From: Panicum virgatum
Taxonomy: Eukaryota > Streptophyta > Magnoliopsida > Poales > Poaceae
Direction: 5' to 3'
Assembly (NCBI RefSeq): GCF_016808335.1
Contig: NC_053144.1
Span: forward strand, 17,468,403-17,532,402
Length of the DNA: 64,000 nucleotides
The notes beneath the pieces are model-generated. The model was not told where the DNA came from and made no database searches. It was given only the letters and a program-made list of their open reading frames with translations. Position numbers and translations under genes: made by a program. Of the stretch, positions 32,128-45,060 are shown piece after piece (position 1 is the first letter of the stretch; every line of letters begins with the position of its first letter).

Positions 32128-35100
32128 TTATATGACGTTAGAAGCATCTAGAACGTTAAGCTCACTTCGCAACCTACAAAAGGTGCTCTCATCTAGAGGT
32201 TTGGTGAAGATATCTGCCAATTGATCTTCGGAACGAACACCACAAAGTAGTATATCATTCCTTGCCACATGATCTCTTAGAAAGTGATGGCGAATATCTA
32301 TGTGCTTGGTGCGAGAGTGTTGAACCGGGTTATTAGCAATTTTAACGGCACTCTCGTTATCACAAAGGAGCGGGATCCTATCTAATACTACACCATAGTC
32401 CAAGAGACTTTGCTTCGTGTAGAGGATTTGAGCACAACAAGCCCCGGTGGCAATGTATTCTGCCTCCACGGTTGACAAGGCCACGGAATTTTGTTTCTTT
32501 GATGACCAAGAGACTAAGGAACGCCCTAGCAAGTGGCACCCACCCGATGTACTCTTACGATCCACACGGCATCCGGCAAAGTCCGAATCCGAGTATCCCA
32601 AGAGGGTAAAACTAGCGCCTTTGGGGTACCACAAGCCTATGCTAGGCATATGCTTGAGATATCTAAGGATCCTCTTAACGGCACTAATGTGTGATTCCTT
32701 AGGATTAGCTTGAAAGCGGGCACACATGCATACGCTAAACATGATATCGGGCCTAGATGCGGTTAGGTAAAGAAGCGACCCAATCATGGAACGATAGAGA
32801 GTTTGGTCAACTGATTTACCTCCCTCATCCAAGTCAAGATGTCCATTAGTTGGCATTGGAGTCTTGATCGGCTTGCAATCATCCATCTTGAATTTCTTGA
32901 GAATATCCTTTGTATACTTTTCTTGATGGATGAAAGTCCATTCCTTCAATTGCTTGATTTGAAACCCAAGGAAGAAATTGAGCTCACCGATCATGGACAT
33001 CTCGAATTCCCTAGCCATCATTTCTCCAAATTCTTTGCAAAGAGTGGGGTTAGTTGAACTAAAAATGATATCATCAACATAAATTTGACATACGAATAAC
33101 TCTTCATTGATGATTCTTGTGAATAGAGTTGTATCCACCCTCCCGATCTTGAAGCCCTTGTTGAGAAGGAAGTCACGAAGGCGTTCATACCAATCCCTTG
33201 GCGCTTGCTTGAGCCCATAGAGCGCCTTGTGCAACCTATAAATATAATTAGGATATCTAGGGTCCTCAAACCCGGGAGGTTGTTCAACAAACACCAACTC
33301 ATTAATGAAGCCATTTAAGAACACACTCTTCACATCCATTTGAAAGAGTTTCATGTTATGATGTGAAGCGTACGCTAAAAGGATACGGATAGCTTCAAGT
33401 CTTGCAACGGGGGCAAATGTTTCACCAAAGTCCAACCCTTCAACTTGTGCAAAGCCCTTTGCCACAAGTCTTGCCTTGTTGCGAATCACTACACCATGCT
33501 CATCTTGTTTGTTGCGGAAGACCCACTTGGTACCAATGATATTCTTGTCTTGAGGACGTTCTTCAAGAACCCAAACTTCATTGCGGGTGAAGTTGTTGAG
33601 CTCTTCTTGCATGGCCATCACCCAATCCGGGTCCTCAAGAGCTTCATCTATATTTGTGAGTTACAAGCAAGAAACAAACGAGTAATGTTCACAAAAGGAG
33701 GCATATTGACGTCTACGAGTTCTTACTCCACTAGAGGGGTTACCCATGACCAAGTCAATGGGATGATTCCTTGAAGTTCTCGTATGCCTCTCTTGTGCTT
33801 AAGAAGTTGATTCTTCTAGTGGTTCGCCATCTTGATCTTGAGCTTGAGCTTGTTCACTTGTGATGTGCGTGTCATCAAATGGAAGTTGTTCTTCAACCAC
33901 TTGTTCGCCTTAGGCATCATGGAAAGGAGGTGAGGCATCATCTTCTTCATCGGATGACTCATCATGGTGATGTGGTAGTGTAGACTTGTCTTCATCCTTT
34001 GAGTCATCCTTGGAAGTGACTTCAACTTGAGTGGATGAGGCTTGTAGCTCTTCTACCTCCTCCTTTGGCTTGACATGCCTAATAGTGATGTTCTTCATAA
34101 CTTTTCGAAGTGGTTCATCACCTACATCATCACAAGAGAAAACTTCCCCTTGGGAGCCATTAGTCTCATCAAACTCCACATCACAAGTTTCTTCAATCTT
34201 GCTAGTAGCACTATTGAATACTCGATATGCTTTGGAGTTTGATGAATAACCAACAAGAAAACCAACATCACATCTACTTTCAAACTTACCTAGGTGCTTC
34301 CTTTTCTTGAATATGTAGCATTTGCAACCAAACACCCGGAAGTAGGAGATGTTGGGCTTCCTCCCAATGAGAATCTCATAGGGTGTCTTTCCCAAGAAGC
34401 GGTGAAGATAAACTCGGTTGGATGCATGGCATGCGGTGTTGATGGCTTCCGCCCAAAATCTTTGTGAGATGCCATAGTCATCCAACATTGCTCTTGCAAG
34501 AGTGATCAATGTCTTGTTCTTCCTCTCCACCACTCCATTTTGTTGGGGTGTGTATGTTGATGAAAACTCATGCTTGATCCCCATGTCGTTGCAAAGCTCT
34601 TCTACCTGAGTGTTCCTAAACTCCGTGTCATTGTCACTCCGGACCTTCACAACACTTGACTCAAATTCATTTTGAGCTTGCTTGACAAAAATGTTGAAGA
34701 TCCCCATAGTCTTGCTCTTGTCCTCTAAAAAGAAAGTCCAAGTATATCTAGAATAATCATCAACAATTACAAGACAATAGAGATTACTGCCAAGACTTTT
34801 GTAGGTGGTTGGCCCAAATAGATCCATGTGTAGTAGCTCCAAGCTTCTTGATGTTGACAAATAAACCTTCATGGGATGTGATGATGCAAATTGCTTCCCG
34901 GCTTGACAAGCACTACACAATTTATTTTTATCAAATATAACATCTTTGACACCAACCACCATACCTCGTTTGAAGGCCTTCTTGAGTTGGCTCATGCCAA
35001 TATGAGCAATGCGGAGATGCCAAAGCCAACCCATGGAGTTCTTGGAGAAGAGACATGTCGCCAAGCTTGCATCATTAGATGAGAAATCAATAAGGTAAAT

Positions 35101-35448
35101 GTTACCATGTCGAAATCCTTTGAATATTAAGCTCTTGTCCTCCTTGCTTGTCACTACGACCTCAATATCACTAAAGGAGCATATTTGTCCTAAATCACAA
35201 AGTTGAGCAATAGATAACAAATTGAAACTAACCGACTCAACAATCAACACATTAGTGATAGAAAGATCCTTGGTAATTGCTACCTTACCCAAACCTACCA
35301 CTCTTCCTTTTGAGTTGTCACCAAAGGTGACATGTTCATAATCACCCACATCTTCATCTAGTGAGGTGAACATCTTTACATAGCCGGTCATGTGTTGTGT
35401 ACATCCGCTATCAAGCACCCAATGCTTGCCACCGGCTTTGTTGTTCAC
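32128..35448 (-). pseudogene. Ty1/copia pol (PR-INT-RT-RNaseH), broken
   Basis: The order protease, integrase, RT, RNase H defines Ty1/copia. Protease has LDSGCTQHM at about residue 12. The integrase finger is H144/H149/C178/C181 and the core acids are D209, D272 and E308. After D272 the usual SDNGTEF reads SDNDTEF, a Gly-to-Asp change next to the active site. RT (from 33621) keeps QMDVKS and YVDD; RNase H has YSDSDFAG and ends near ADIFTKPL. Breaks: three in-frame stops in the INT-RT linker (33910-33912, about 33800 and about 33660), with RT itself open. Two in-frame stops also separate the frame from gag just upstream of 35448; a gag/pol stop may be natural in Sireviruses. Confidence 0.85.
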
Positions 35449-35532
35449 CTACACACAAATGAATCACTTTTGAGGTTTGGGAACCCAAGCAAGTTTGGGT
35501 CCTTTGACATGAGTTACTAAAGCTTTAGAAAC

Positions 35533-37657
35533 TCATAGTTGGCGTGGTAGTTTTCCCTTCATGTTAGTGCCAATAAATTTTATCTTAACCTTGCCACTTT
35601 TAAGCTTGCTTAACAAGAAATGATGTTCATTGAATTGAGACTTGTAATTAGGAGGCAAGGTAGGAGGTGGACGAGTAGGAATTGGACACTCCCTTGTGTG
35701 ATGCCCGGTGATTTGACAATGTTGACAATATGAGCCAACTTCCTTAGTGAAGCATACCTTGAGCTCCGGCGACTTGGGACAATTTTCCGGAGGGTTGGGA
35801 AATGATCCAAGTCCATTTGTCCCATAGTGCCTTGCATTGTGGAAGAGAATCTTTTTATGCAAGTATTCTCCTCTTGTCACATTGAACATGCATTTGGTCA
35901 TACTTTCAAGTTCCTCCTCAAGTTGTTTCTCCCTATCATGGTTAGTCTTTGAACAAGGAGAAGCATGATAACAGGTAGTAGGGTGAGGCAACTCCACAAG
36001 ATCATCACAAGAAGTAGCTATATTGACTTTGATGACTTTCTTTTGAGTTTCTTTTAGTTCTTCATCCAAAGCATCAAAGGCAAGGTTCAAGTTCTTGATA
36101 CTTCATATTTAAGTTAGCATAATCAAGTTTAAGCTTCTTGTTGCATGAAGTAAGTGACTTGTTAAGCACAACTACTTCCTCATATTTAACATTCAATTCA
36201 TCATGCTTAACAAGTAGCTTGTCATGCTTCTCTCTAAGTTGCTTGCTAGGAACAATGCTTGTATCATGAGTTTCTACTACCTCATTATGCCTAACAATCA
36301 ACTCATTATTTGAGGCCTTAAGCTTAGCATATTCAATTTCAAGAACTTTACATTTTGATTTGTACTTCTTGATCACTTGTTGGTACTCATCTAGGATGTT
36401 TTGCACTTCATTAGGAGATAAGCAATGTTCACTTTCATCACTAGAGGATTCGTCATCATCACTCACCTTGGAGTTACCTCTTGTCATGAAGCACATGGGT
36501 GGTGGAGGTAGAGGTGCCTCATCACCATCATCTTCATCATCATGCATGGCAATCCCCACAATCTTTTTATTGCATTCTTCATCACTTGAGTCATCATTTG
36601 AGTATTCACCATCCGTGATCCATTCTCCAAGGAAAGCCTTGACCTTCTCTTTTCTTGTGAAAGACCCTTTCTTCTTGTGGTCCTTCTTCTCATGATTTTT
36701 CTTTGATGACTTGTGTTGATTGTCATCATCTTCTTGTTTCTTGTTGAGCTTTGAAGGCTCTGGACAATCATATGAGAGGTGACCATATTTGCCACAATTG
36801 TAACAAATTTTCTTGGCATTGTCCTTGCTCTTCCGGGTACGAAACTTGTTTTTCTTGGGGTCATAATTGTACCCTCTCTTGTTCAACCTTGACATCATCT
36901 TGGAGATCTTCCTCATGAGAAGTGCTAGCTCAACATCACCATCTTCATCACTTGAATCTTCATTAGCTTCATCTTCGCTTGAGCTTGGTGATGAAACTTT
37001 GCACTTGTTCTTTTTCTTGGACTTATGATCACTCTTAGCTTTGAGTGCAAGATCTCTCTTGTCTTGTGGTGGATCAACTTCTCCCAAGAGGAACATCTCA
37101 TGAGACCGAATCTTCCCAACAACATCACTCACTTCAAGTGTTTCAAGATCCTTCTCATAGAGCAATGAGGTGACGATGTTGTACTTGGGCTTGTGTAGAC
37201 AATGAAGTATCTTTCAAATGATATCACTAGTAGACAAAGGAGAAATTTCAAGAGCGTTAATGTCCTCAATAAGCACATTCAATCGAGTATACATTTGTTC
37301 AACCAATTCATTTGGAAGCATTTTGAATTCATTTAGTTTTTCTTTAAGCACTTGATATTTTTCTTCACAAAGCTTTTTAGAACCAACATAAATAGCTTCA
37401 AGTTCTTCCCAAATTTCATGAGAGGTCTTTTTGCTGTGAACACGAGCAAAGATCTCCTCACTAAGAGCATCAAACAAAGCATTCTTTGTTCTAGCACCAT
37501 ATTTGACTTGATCTTCATTCCACGGACCAACAATAGGTTTTTCCGTGACCGCCCAAGCAATGGGATTAATAGCCTCAAGGTAACCCGCCATGCGAGCTTT
37601 CCAATAAGCATAGTTTCTCCCATCGAGCTTGGGTGGACCACCACTTCCCCCGGCCAT
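35533..37657 (-). pseudogene. Sirevirus gag, broken
   Basis: A long gag of about 700 codons starting at the ATG 37657 (MAGGSGGPPKLDGRNYAYWK), a typical copia gag start with the conserved YAYWKARM motif. A CCHC knuckle CYNCGKYGHLSYDC lies near 36800 and a second cysteine/histidine motif (YCQHCQITGHHTREC) near 35720. Extended charged coiled coil fills the C-terminal half, as expected for Sirevirus gag. Breaks: TGA at 37214-37216 and a 1-bp shift near 36085. Confidence 0.8.
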
Positions 37658-37684
37658 TCTCTAGGATTTTAATCCTAAAAAGAG

Positions 37685-37701
37685 AGCCCTCACTCCGATA
37701 C
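37685..37701 (-). other. Sirevirus primer binding site
   Basis: The minus strand reads TGGTATCGGAGTGAGGG two bases after the 5' LTR end CTTACA. It is close to the initiator tRNA-Met site TGGTATCAGAGC with one mismatch in the core. Confidence 0.8.
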
Positions 37702-37703
37702 CA

Positions 37704-39453
37704 ATTGTAAGGATCGTGGCCCAAGAAGGGGGGTTGAATTGGGACTTTTTCAAATTTCTATCTAGTCCTTAACTTAGACTAGTATTGCCCAATCTATAAA
37801 TTTGAAACCTAGTCACTAGAGCATGCTAGCAAAAAGTCCTTAGGTAGGTAAACACACTATCATGATTATTTTGTCTAAAAGGTTTCACACTAGCAAGATC
37901 AAACCTAAGCAAAAGATCACACTACCAAGCAAGTTGTCATAATCAATCTACAAGCAATCAAAAGCAAGAATAACAACAAAAGGATTTAATTGCTTGAAAT
38001 AAAAGTAAGGGACATGAGACAACCGGATTTTTTCCCGTGGTATCGAGGAGTTGACGCTCCCCCCTAATCCACGTTGGAGCACCCACACAAGGGTATAGCT
38101 CCCTTACTTCACCAAGGAGCAAGTGATCACTAAGAATGCTCATTCTCCATCTCCGGAATGGCGAGGTTCACACCGTGTACAATCTTCTTGTCTTGGGGCT
38201 CCCACAAACTCCAAGAGCTCACCAAGAACCTCCCGATCACCAAGACCGGCTAGGTGCCGTCAAACACCAAGAGTAACAAGCTCCTAAGCCTTCACTTGAC
38301 CTACACTTAGTTGGCCCTAGCTCAAGCACACTTGCTACACTTGCAAAGGATGAATTCTTCAAAGTTGAATCACAAACAATGTATTAGATCTTCTCTCTTT
38401 TGCTCAAAGCACTTTGTCTTCTTCTCAAGGGTGGCCTCAAGTATTCAGGGTGTCAAAGGCAACTGAAATGAGCCAGGGGTGCCCTTATATAGAGTGGAGG
38501 AGGTCACAAAGCCATTGGAAGTTCACTTGCAGAAAAACTGTGACCACCGGAAGAACCGACGGTGACAAAGTTGAGGCATCGGTTCAACCGGTCTCTCTGT
38601 GTCCAAATTGTAGCCGTTGGGGTTCTGACACAGTATTCAAGCTTGCGTCATTGCACCGGTGCATGCTCCGTAGAGGCATCGGTTCAACCGGTGCTGAAGA
38701 GTTTCACAGATCAACTCAAACAAGCTCCCTGGAACATAGTACATTCAATGCACCGGTGCTTTGTTTCTGAAGCGTCGGTTCAACCGGTGCTGAAGAGGAG
38801 TTGAGGTCCACCAAAACATGCTCTCTGGAACAAAGTACATCTAATGCACCGGTGTTTTTCTTGGGACCATCGGTTCAACCGGTGCTATAGTGATTGCTGA
38901 TTTGATTTCTGCTTGCATCCAGAGAGATAGACCGACAGGGCGTCGGAACTTCCGGCAAGCATCGGATTCTCCGATGCTAGGGACATCGTTTAAACCGGTG
39001 CTGCTGTTTTTCTTTGTTTTCCACTGATTTGACTTGGATTCGAATGTGACTTCGATTGTTTCTTGTTCCAAGCGTTGTGTTAACTTCTATTGACCATCTT
39101 ATGCTGTTTTTGAGCGAGTGTGCAAGATTTCTAAGGCCAACTTTATTTTGATCAAGCTACTAACTCATTCATAAACCCCTCTTAATAGTACGGTCAAGAA
39201 TTAAAAACTATAAACCCTAGCTAAATCAAGTGTTCTTCATCTCCTTATGACACTTGAGACTAGAAAGGTCCTTAATCTTTAAAAATTGAGTCTTTGGCAC
39301 GCATGGTTGTTCCGAATTGAGGGGTCTCTTTTCACATTTCATAGGAGACTAATTTAAACATTAATTTTTCCTTCAAAACACACGTTAATCGCATACGGTT
39401 GTCATTAATCACCGAAACTTACCATTAGCATCTATCGGTCTATATGCACTTCA
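37704..39453 (-). mobile_element. Sirevirus 5' LTR (1750 bp), adjacent to HAK-2
   Basis: Its U3 begins at 39453, 10 bp from the HAK-2 TATA box, and its own TATA motif (38485-38491, minus) fires away from HAK-2. The two promoters are therefore head to head, with the whole U3 of about 960 bp between them. Confidence 0.9.
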
Positions 39454-39458
39454 AGAGC
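39454..39458. other. Target site duplication AGAGC (right)
   Basis: Right copy of the duplication at 26096-26100. Confidence 0.9.
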
Positions 39459-39463
39459 CTAGC

Positions 39464-39471
39464 TATAAAAG
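39464..39471 (+). promoter_or_regulatory. HAK-2 TATA box
   Basis: TATAAAAG in AGCTATAAAAGGGAGCCC, resembling the HAK-1 core promoter. Only 10 bases, including the 5-bp target duplication, separate it from the Sirevirus LTR. Confidence 0.75.
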
Positions 39472-39603
39472 GGAGCCCAGGCTGCAGAGCTCGTTCCAGA
39501 GCTCGGACACCAAGTGCTGCAACGACAATTAACCACTACGCTCTAGCTCGCCTCGGACAGCTCCTGCTGCATGCGATTCCATAGCGGAGGTTCAGTGTCA
39601 GGT

Positions 39604-42600
39604 ATGGCCCAAGCCGCAGCTGCTGATCATGACAACAAGGAAGAAGAGATCGTCATCGTCGACCTCGAGCAGAGCGAGGTCGACGACGACGCGGCGCCGG
39701 AGATGCGGCGGCAGGACTCCCTGTACGCGGCCGCGACCAGAGCCGCCGGCGCGGGCCACAACGGGCAGGATGGCTGGGCGAGGACGCTGCGGCTGGCGTT
39801 CCAGTGCGTGGGCATCCTGTACGGCGACATTGGCACGTCGCCGCTGTTCGTCTACTCGAGCACGTTCCGCGACGGCGTCGGCCACCCGGACGACCTGCTC
39901 GGCGCGCTCTCCCTCATCATCTACAGCTTCCTCCTCTTCACCGTCATCAAGTACGTCTACATCGCCCTCCGAGCCAACGACGACGGCGATGGTCAGTTAG
40001 TACCCTAACTAACCTTATTGTTGCACGCACGCATGTTTTAATTAATATATACTCCTATACAGGAAAAAATCCTTGCTACATACACACACATACAAGAAAA
40101 GTAGTAAAAACATGATAAATAATAATTAACAGGAAAAGTAGTAAGATCGAACAGGCAAACAGTAACACCAAGAAAATCGATTCCTTCATTTCTTCAGGAG
40201 GGACGTTCGCGCTCTACACTCTGATTTCGCGCCACGCGAAGGTCAGCCTGATCCCAAACCAGCAAGCTGAGGACGAGCTCGTCTCCAACAAGTACAACCG
40301 CGGCAAGCCGCCCGCGACGCTGAGGAGAGCACAGTGGATGAAGGAGCTGCTCGAGACCAACAAGGCCGTAAAGATCTCGCTCTTCCTGCTCACCATGCTC
40401 GCCACCGCCATGGTTATCAGCGACGCCATTCTAACTCCTGCAATTTCAGGTAAGATCTTCAGTACATTATTGTTTACCATTATCTTGAGTGGATTCAAAG
40501 GAACCATTAAGTCTACTTTGCATAGCCTAACATAGTTTCTCTTTTCCTGAAAACGTGTCAGTTCTCTCTGCGGTTGGCGGTCTGAAAGAAAAGGCACCTT
40601 ATCTTACAACAGGTATGAGGAAAAAAAAAGAACTCAAAAGTCATGCTAGAAGCTAGATTCACTTTATCTAACAAACCCTTGGATCGAAGTCGAAGTAGGG
40701 ACAGAATATTTGTCACATTAGAAATCTCAAAAGTCTTAATTCATTTCCACACGCTTGTACTGTTTGTGAGTATGACATCTCCATCAACGAATAAACTCAA
40801 GAATTGAAGCAGGCTGTCGTTGTTAGCAATTAATGGTCCAGCCAATCTACGCGGTCGTTACACCATTACCATCCATTTTTCTTGTCTTTATTTGAAGAAA
40901 AAATAGTTTGGTCGATCGAGACAATTTTGAATGCACAAAAATGTATTCATTAATTGGATACAATCTATCACCAAAGAAAATATCCATATTTGAAGGTAAT
41001 GGGTGAGTCTACAGAGAGAAATGATACAAACCTACCACATGACTGTCCATGCCTTTGCTATCGATTTTCAAATCCACCGACCATCTAGGCAACTGATCAA
41101 AGACTTAGAGTGAACCGTCACCGTTAGCAGTTACATGTGTGGTCCAACCTTAGAAGTTTTTATGTGGTTGTGGCGTAAGTATCGTTGTTGTTGTCTTCTA
41201 GCTATAGCCCAATGAGATGAACAAGATTCATTGCCTGTTTGAACTGCACACAACCAGCAATTTGCTGTATCACATAACCGGTGTGAATGTACACACCTCA
41301 GTTCTCAGTAGAACAACCTTTGCACACGCTATTCTCTCTAGCACCACTCGTCATAAATCGTATCATGGAAAAAGGTCGGTCGAATCAGTAGAGGCCTAGA
41401 GGGGGGGTAACCCTTCCTGTTTCACAAAAAAAGGTCGGTCGACCTCTGTGGATTAATTATTTTCACAGATTTTTTTCTCCAAAACATTTGATAGGGACGA
41501 TGTTGGACAATGACATTCTGTTTTATCTTGGCACTTTCAGAGGACTTGTGAACCTCTAGAAACAGTCGGTCGACATTTGCCATGTACCATAAATCCTGAA
41601 AATGCACTTAGAAGAAAAGATGGCATGAGTGATTTCCCAGGGCCTATGAAGATGATGTGCATTCATGACAGAGTACTGACCTGTGACATTTTCCGCAGAT
41701 GAGATAGTTTGGATCACTGTGGGAATTTTAGTAGTGTTGTTCGCGATCCAGAGGTTCGGCACTGACAAAGTCGGTTACCTGTTCGCCCCGGTCATCCTGC
41801 TTTGGCTTCTCCTCATTGGGGGAGTTGGAGTCTACAACCTGATAAAGTATGACACCAGTGCACTCAGGGCATTCAACCTGAAATACATCATCGATTACTT
41901 CAGAAGGAACAAGAAGAAAGGATGGGTCTCCCTTGGTGGCATACTCCTTTGCTTCACAGGTATACCACTATATACTTTGTGTGTCAACAAGTACTGTCCT
42001 TCGGAACAATAGTGGTTACTGCGTTCGAACAATAGTGGTTACTACATTTGAATCAAGAGTATGCACACATACTTAGCAAATATTATGCAAATCTCGCAGG
42101 CACAGAAGCCCTTTTTTCTGATCTAGGATACTTCAGCATCAGATCAATTCAGGTATGTAAATGCTTTGGCATTAGTAAGAATCAAAGTTCTTATTGACAA
42201 GAATATAAATTAAATTAAATATAATAAACTCATCTCCTAGACTCTTACAATAATAGTATATCAGAATAACATTTTCTTTCCTCTACTTCAGCTAAGCTTT
42301 GGCTTCGGTTTAGTCCCATCAGTGTTACTTGCTTATATTGGGCAAGCAGCATACTTGAGAGTACATCCAGAGGATGTAGCTAACACTTTCTATAAATCAA
42401 CTCCAGGTTTGTGTAAAATATACTTGGTACCTCACTCTATACAGCTGAATTCTTTACCAAGGGTCATAATATCTACTTGGATGCAGTCTCATTATTCTGG
42501 CCAACATTCATCCTCGCGTTAGCGGCATCGATCATTGGAAGCCAAGCCATGATATCCTGTGCCTTCGCAACCATTTCCCATTCCCAAACACTCAGTTGTT

Positions 42601-44040
42601 TTCCAAGGGTTAAGATACTTCACACCTCAAGGCAATACTCAGGCCAGTTATACATCCCTGAAGTAAACTACTTACTCTGCTTGGGCGCTTGCCTTGTCAC
42701 AATCGGCTTCAAGACAACCGTCATCATTGGGGAAGCTCATGGTAAGATCCTAAGAATTTCTCATGGAGTAGTTGCATTTTTCTGTTTGAATAATTAAGAT
42801 CAATTATGTCCATATATTTAAATATTGCTACAAAAATGTGATGATGTCTCTCCCTTGGGTCCATGCAGGTATATGTGTTGTTCTTGTGATGATCATCACA
42901 ACACTCTTGTTGACAATAGTGATGCTCCTAATATGGAAGATCAGCATATGGTGGATCGCAGTGTTCTTCATTGTTTTCATGTCATCGGAGTTAATCTACC
43001 TATCTGCTATCTTGTATCGATTTGCGCATGGTGCATATGTGCCTGTGGCGATGTCAGCAGTCCTGATGGCAGTGATGATTGTATGGCATTATGTCCATGT
43101 GAAGAAATACAATTTTGAGCTCGAGCACTCTGTGCCCCGAGACAAAGTGAAAGAACTCCTTGGGCGCCGTGACATTCAGAGAGTCCCTGGGATAGGCCTC
43201 TTCTACAATGAGTTGGTTCAGGGCATACCACCGGTGTTCCCTCACCTAATTGAGAAGATCCCTTCCATCCATTCAGTGCTCATTTTCGTCTCCATGAAGC
43301 ACTTGCCAATTCCATCAGTTGATATGTCAGAGCGCTTCCTCTTTAGACAGGTAGATAGAGAAGATTACAAGGTATTCCAATGTGTGGCACGATACGGGTA
43401 TCGAGACCCCTTTGAGGAGGCCAAGGACTTTGTTGATAAACTTGTAGAGTATCTCCAGTACTACATTCGCGATGTCAACCTCTATGGTGTGGGTTCTGAG
43501 CCAATGCTGATACAGTCATCCAGCTACCGTAGCTGTCGTGCTGATAGCTTTGGTACCCACGAAAAACCCTTAGTAAAGGCAGTATACGCTGAGGAAATGC
43601 TCACACCGGCTGAGTCTTTTTCAGAGCACACAAGGCAACCTAGTGGAAAGAGCAAGCATTTTACACAATTTCAGGTGACTAGTCTATTAGCATGATTCTT
43701 ATCTAAATATGAATTCATTTTGTGATATCCATTTATTTTGTGATCGAATTATGGTAGCACTCATATAATGCTTAATTTGTGTCAGGGAGAGAAGATGAAC
43801 GTAGTAGAGATGATGAAGATCCAACATGAGCAACAGTCTATTCTTGAAGAGATGAACAAGGGTATGGTGTACATATTTGGAGAGAGTGAGGTGGTAGCAA
43901 GACCCCACTCCTCGCTCCTTAAGAAGATCGTTGTCAACTACATATACTCATTTCTTAGAAAGAACTCGAGAAATGGTGAGAAGATGATGTCGATCCCCCG
44001 TCGTCAGGTCCTAAAGGTCGGAATCTCATATGAAATCTAA
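39604..44040 (+). CDS. HAK/KUP/KT potassium transporter HAK-2
   Basis: Tandem paralogue of HAK-1, intact at 811 codons. Exons: 39604-39991, 40198-40449, 40562-40612, 41699-41959, 42100-42152, 42292-42406, 42487-42741, 42869-43674, 43786-44040, all GT-AG. It has the canonical TM1 motif YGDIGTSPLF (Gly74), GDGGTFALYTL, GTEALFSDLGYF, ISCAFATISH and the C-terminal ELVQGIPPVFPHL, ERFLFRQV and RYGYRD. Exon 1 (388 bp) equals HAK-1 exons 1 and 2 (165+223 bp) with no intron after Gln55. I start at 39604 because it aligns residue for residue with the HAK-1 start; an in-frame ATG at 39571 would add 11 residues and comes first in the predicted mRNA. A K+ transport role, probably cluster I high-affinity uptake, is inferred from the family. 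Its upstream regulatory DNA has been replaced by a Sirevirus LTR. Confidence 0.9.
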
Positions 44041-45060
44041 GAAATGTTGATGAAGAATATATAGGATATGGATTGCTGATAACAGCACACAACTTTATTT
44101 GATGCCAAGAAACACACTATCAAATCCACTCCCATCTTCATGGAAATCATTATCTTAATGGGATGGAATATATATTTTGGAGTTGAAGGGATGGTTTAAC
44201 CTTGAATCAGCAATCTGCAACAATCACAACAGTGAGAAGGAAATTTTTGCATGAGTTTACCTTGGTTATCCACGGAGCAAAGAGAAAAATTATTTTTTAG
44301 GCAAATCTTAGAATAGCCAGAAGCTGCCTCTTAGTCTTTTAGTTTTCTTTGTATTTTTCTTCTTTTGTTTTTGTTCTTAGTTGTACATACTTTCTTCCCT
44401 TTAAATATATTGTAAATTGGCAGGGACTTGCCCCTCGTGCTCACACATAAAAAAAAGACCTCTTTTATTGGCGCTGTATTATGCGCCTAACAAAGATTGA
44501 TGTCATGAAAGGTTTGTACTCGTTTATTATGTTGAAATCAATGTGACTGATTTACTCTAGCAACGGATAGATAAATTTGCTCCTTTGATTTCAATGAAAG
44601 ACAAAAAAAATCGTCCTAAATAAGCTAACAGTATGGCACTGATAGACTTGAGGACACATATTGTACAAGTGTTAGGACCATCTTAAGAAACTTGGCTAAA
44701 CACCACAAGAGTCTCCATTGGGACTCGAAGAACCCTGGATGGCTGGACACTTCTCTACCTTCTCCATTGTGTCTATAATTTGTGGGCCCAATTGAGGGTA
44801 GGCGTTGGGAGGCGTCAATGAAGAGGCCTCAGGAGGCGTTATATGTGTCTATAGTGAGTGGGCTCATATGTGTCATAACGTCACTCAACACCTCCCAATA
44901 CCTCCAAAGTTAAAGATGATTAGAAATTCATGGTAATTCTATTTTTGTAGTTTTTTGGGTCAAGAGTATCACAATAAATTCACAGTTATAGAAATAATAT
45001 TGCGAATAGTATAATTCATGGTAACGCCGGTGTGTGCGGCGCGCCGCTTCCGCCGTGCAG
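44041..45060. other. HAK-2 3' flank
   Basis: 3' UTR and intergenic DNA. An imperfect inverted repeat pairs 44796-44815 (GTTGGGAGGCGT) with 44888-44905 (ACACCTCCCAATAC), perhaps a short MITE. Nothing else was recognised. Confidence 0.35.

Larger units (their letters stand above)
26101..39453 (-). mobile_element. Complete Sirevirus-type Ty1/copia element (13.35 kb)
   Basis: Full-length on the minus strand: 5' LTR 37704-39453, tRNA-Met-like primer site, gag, pol (PR-INT-RT-RNaseH in copia order), a spacer, an env-like accessory ORF, polypurine tract and 3' LTR 26101-27846. Both LTRs run TGAAGTGC to CTTACA on the minus strand, and 5-bp AGAGC duplications flank it. Size, pol order, long gag and the ORF downstream of pol fit the Sirevirus (SIRE/Maximus) lineage. 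Several stops and frameshifts show that it is inactive. LTR divergence (14 or so differences in the first 190 bp, fewer later) indicates an old but not ancient insertion. Confidence 0.9.
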
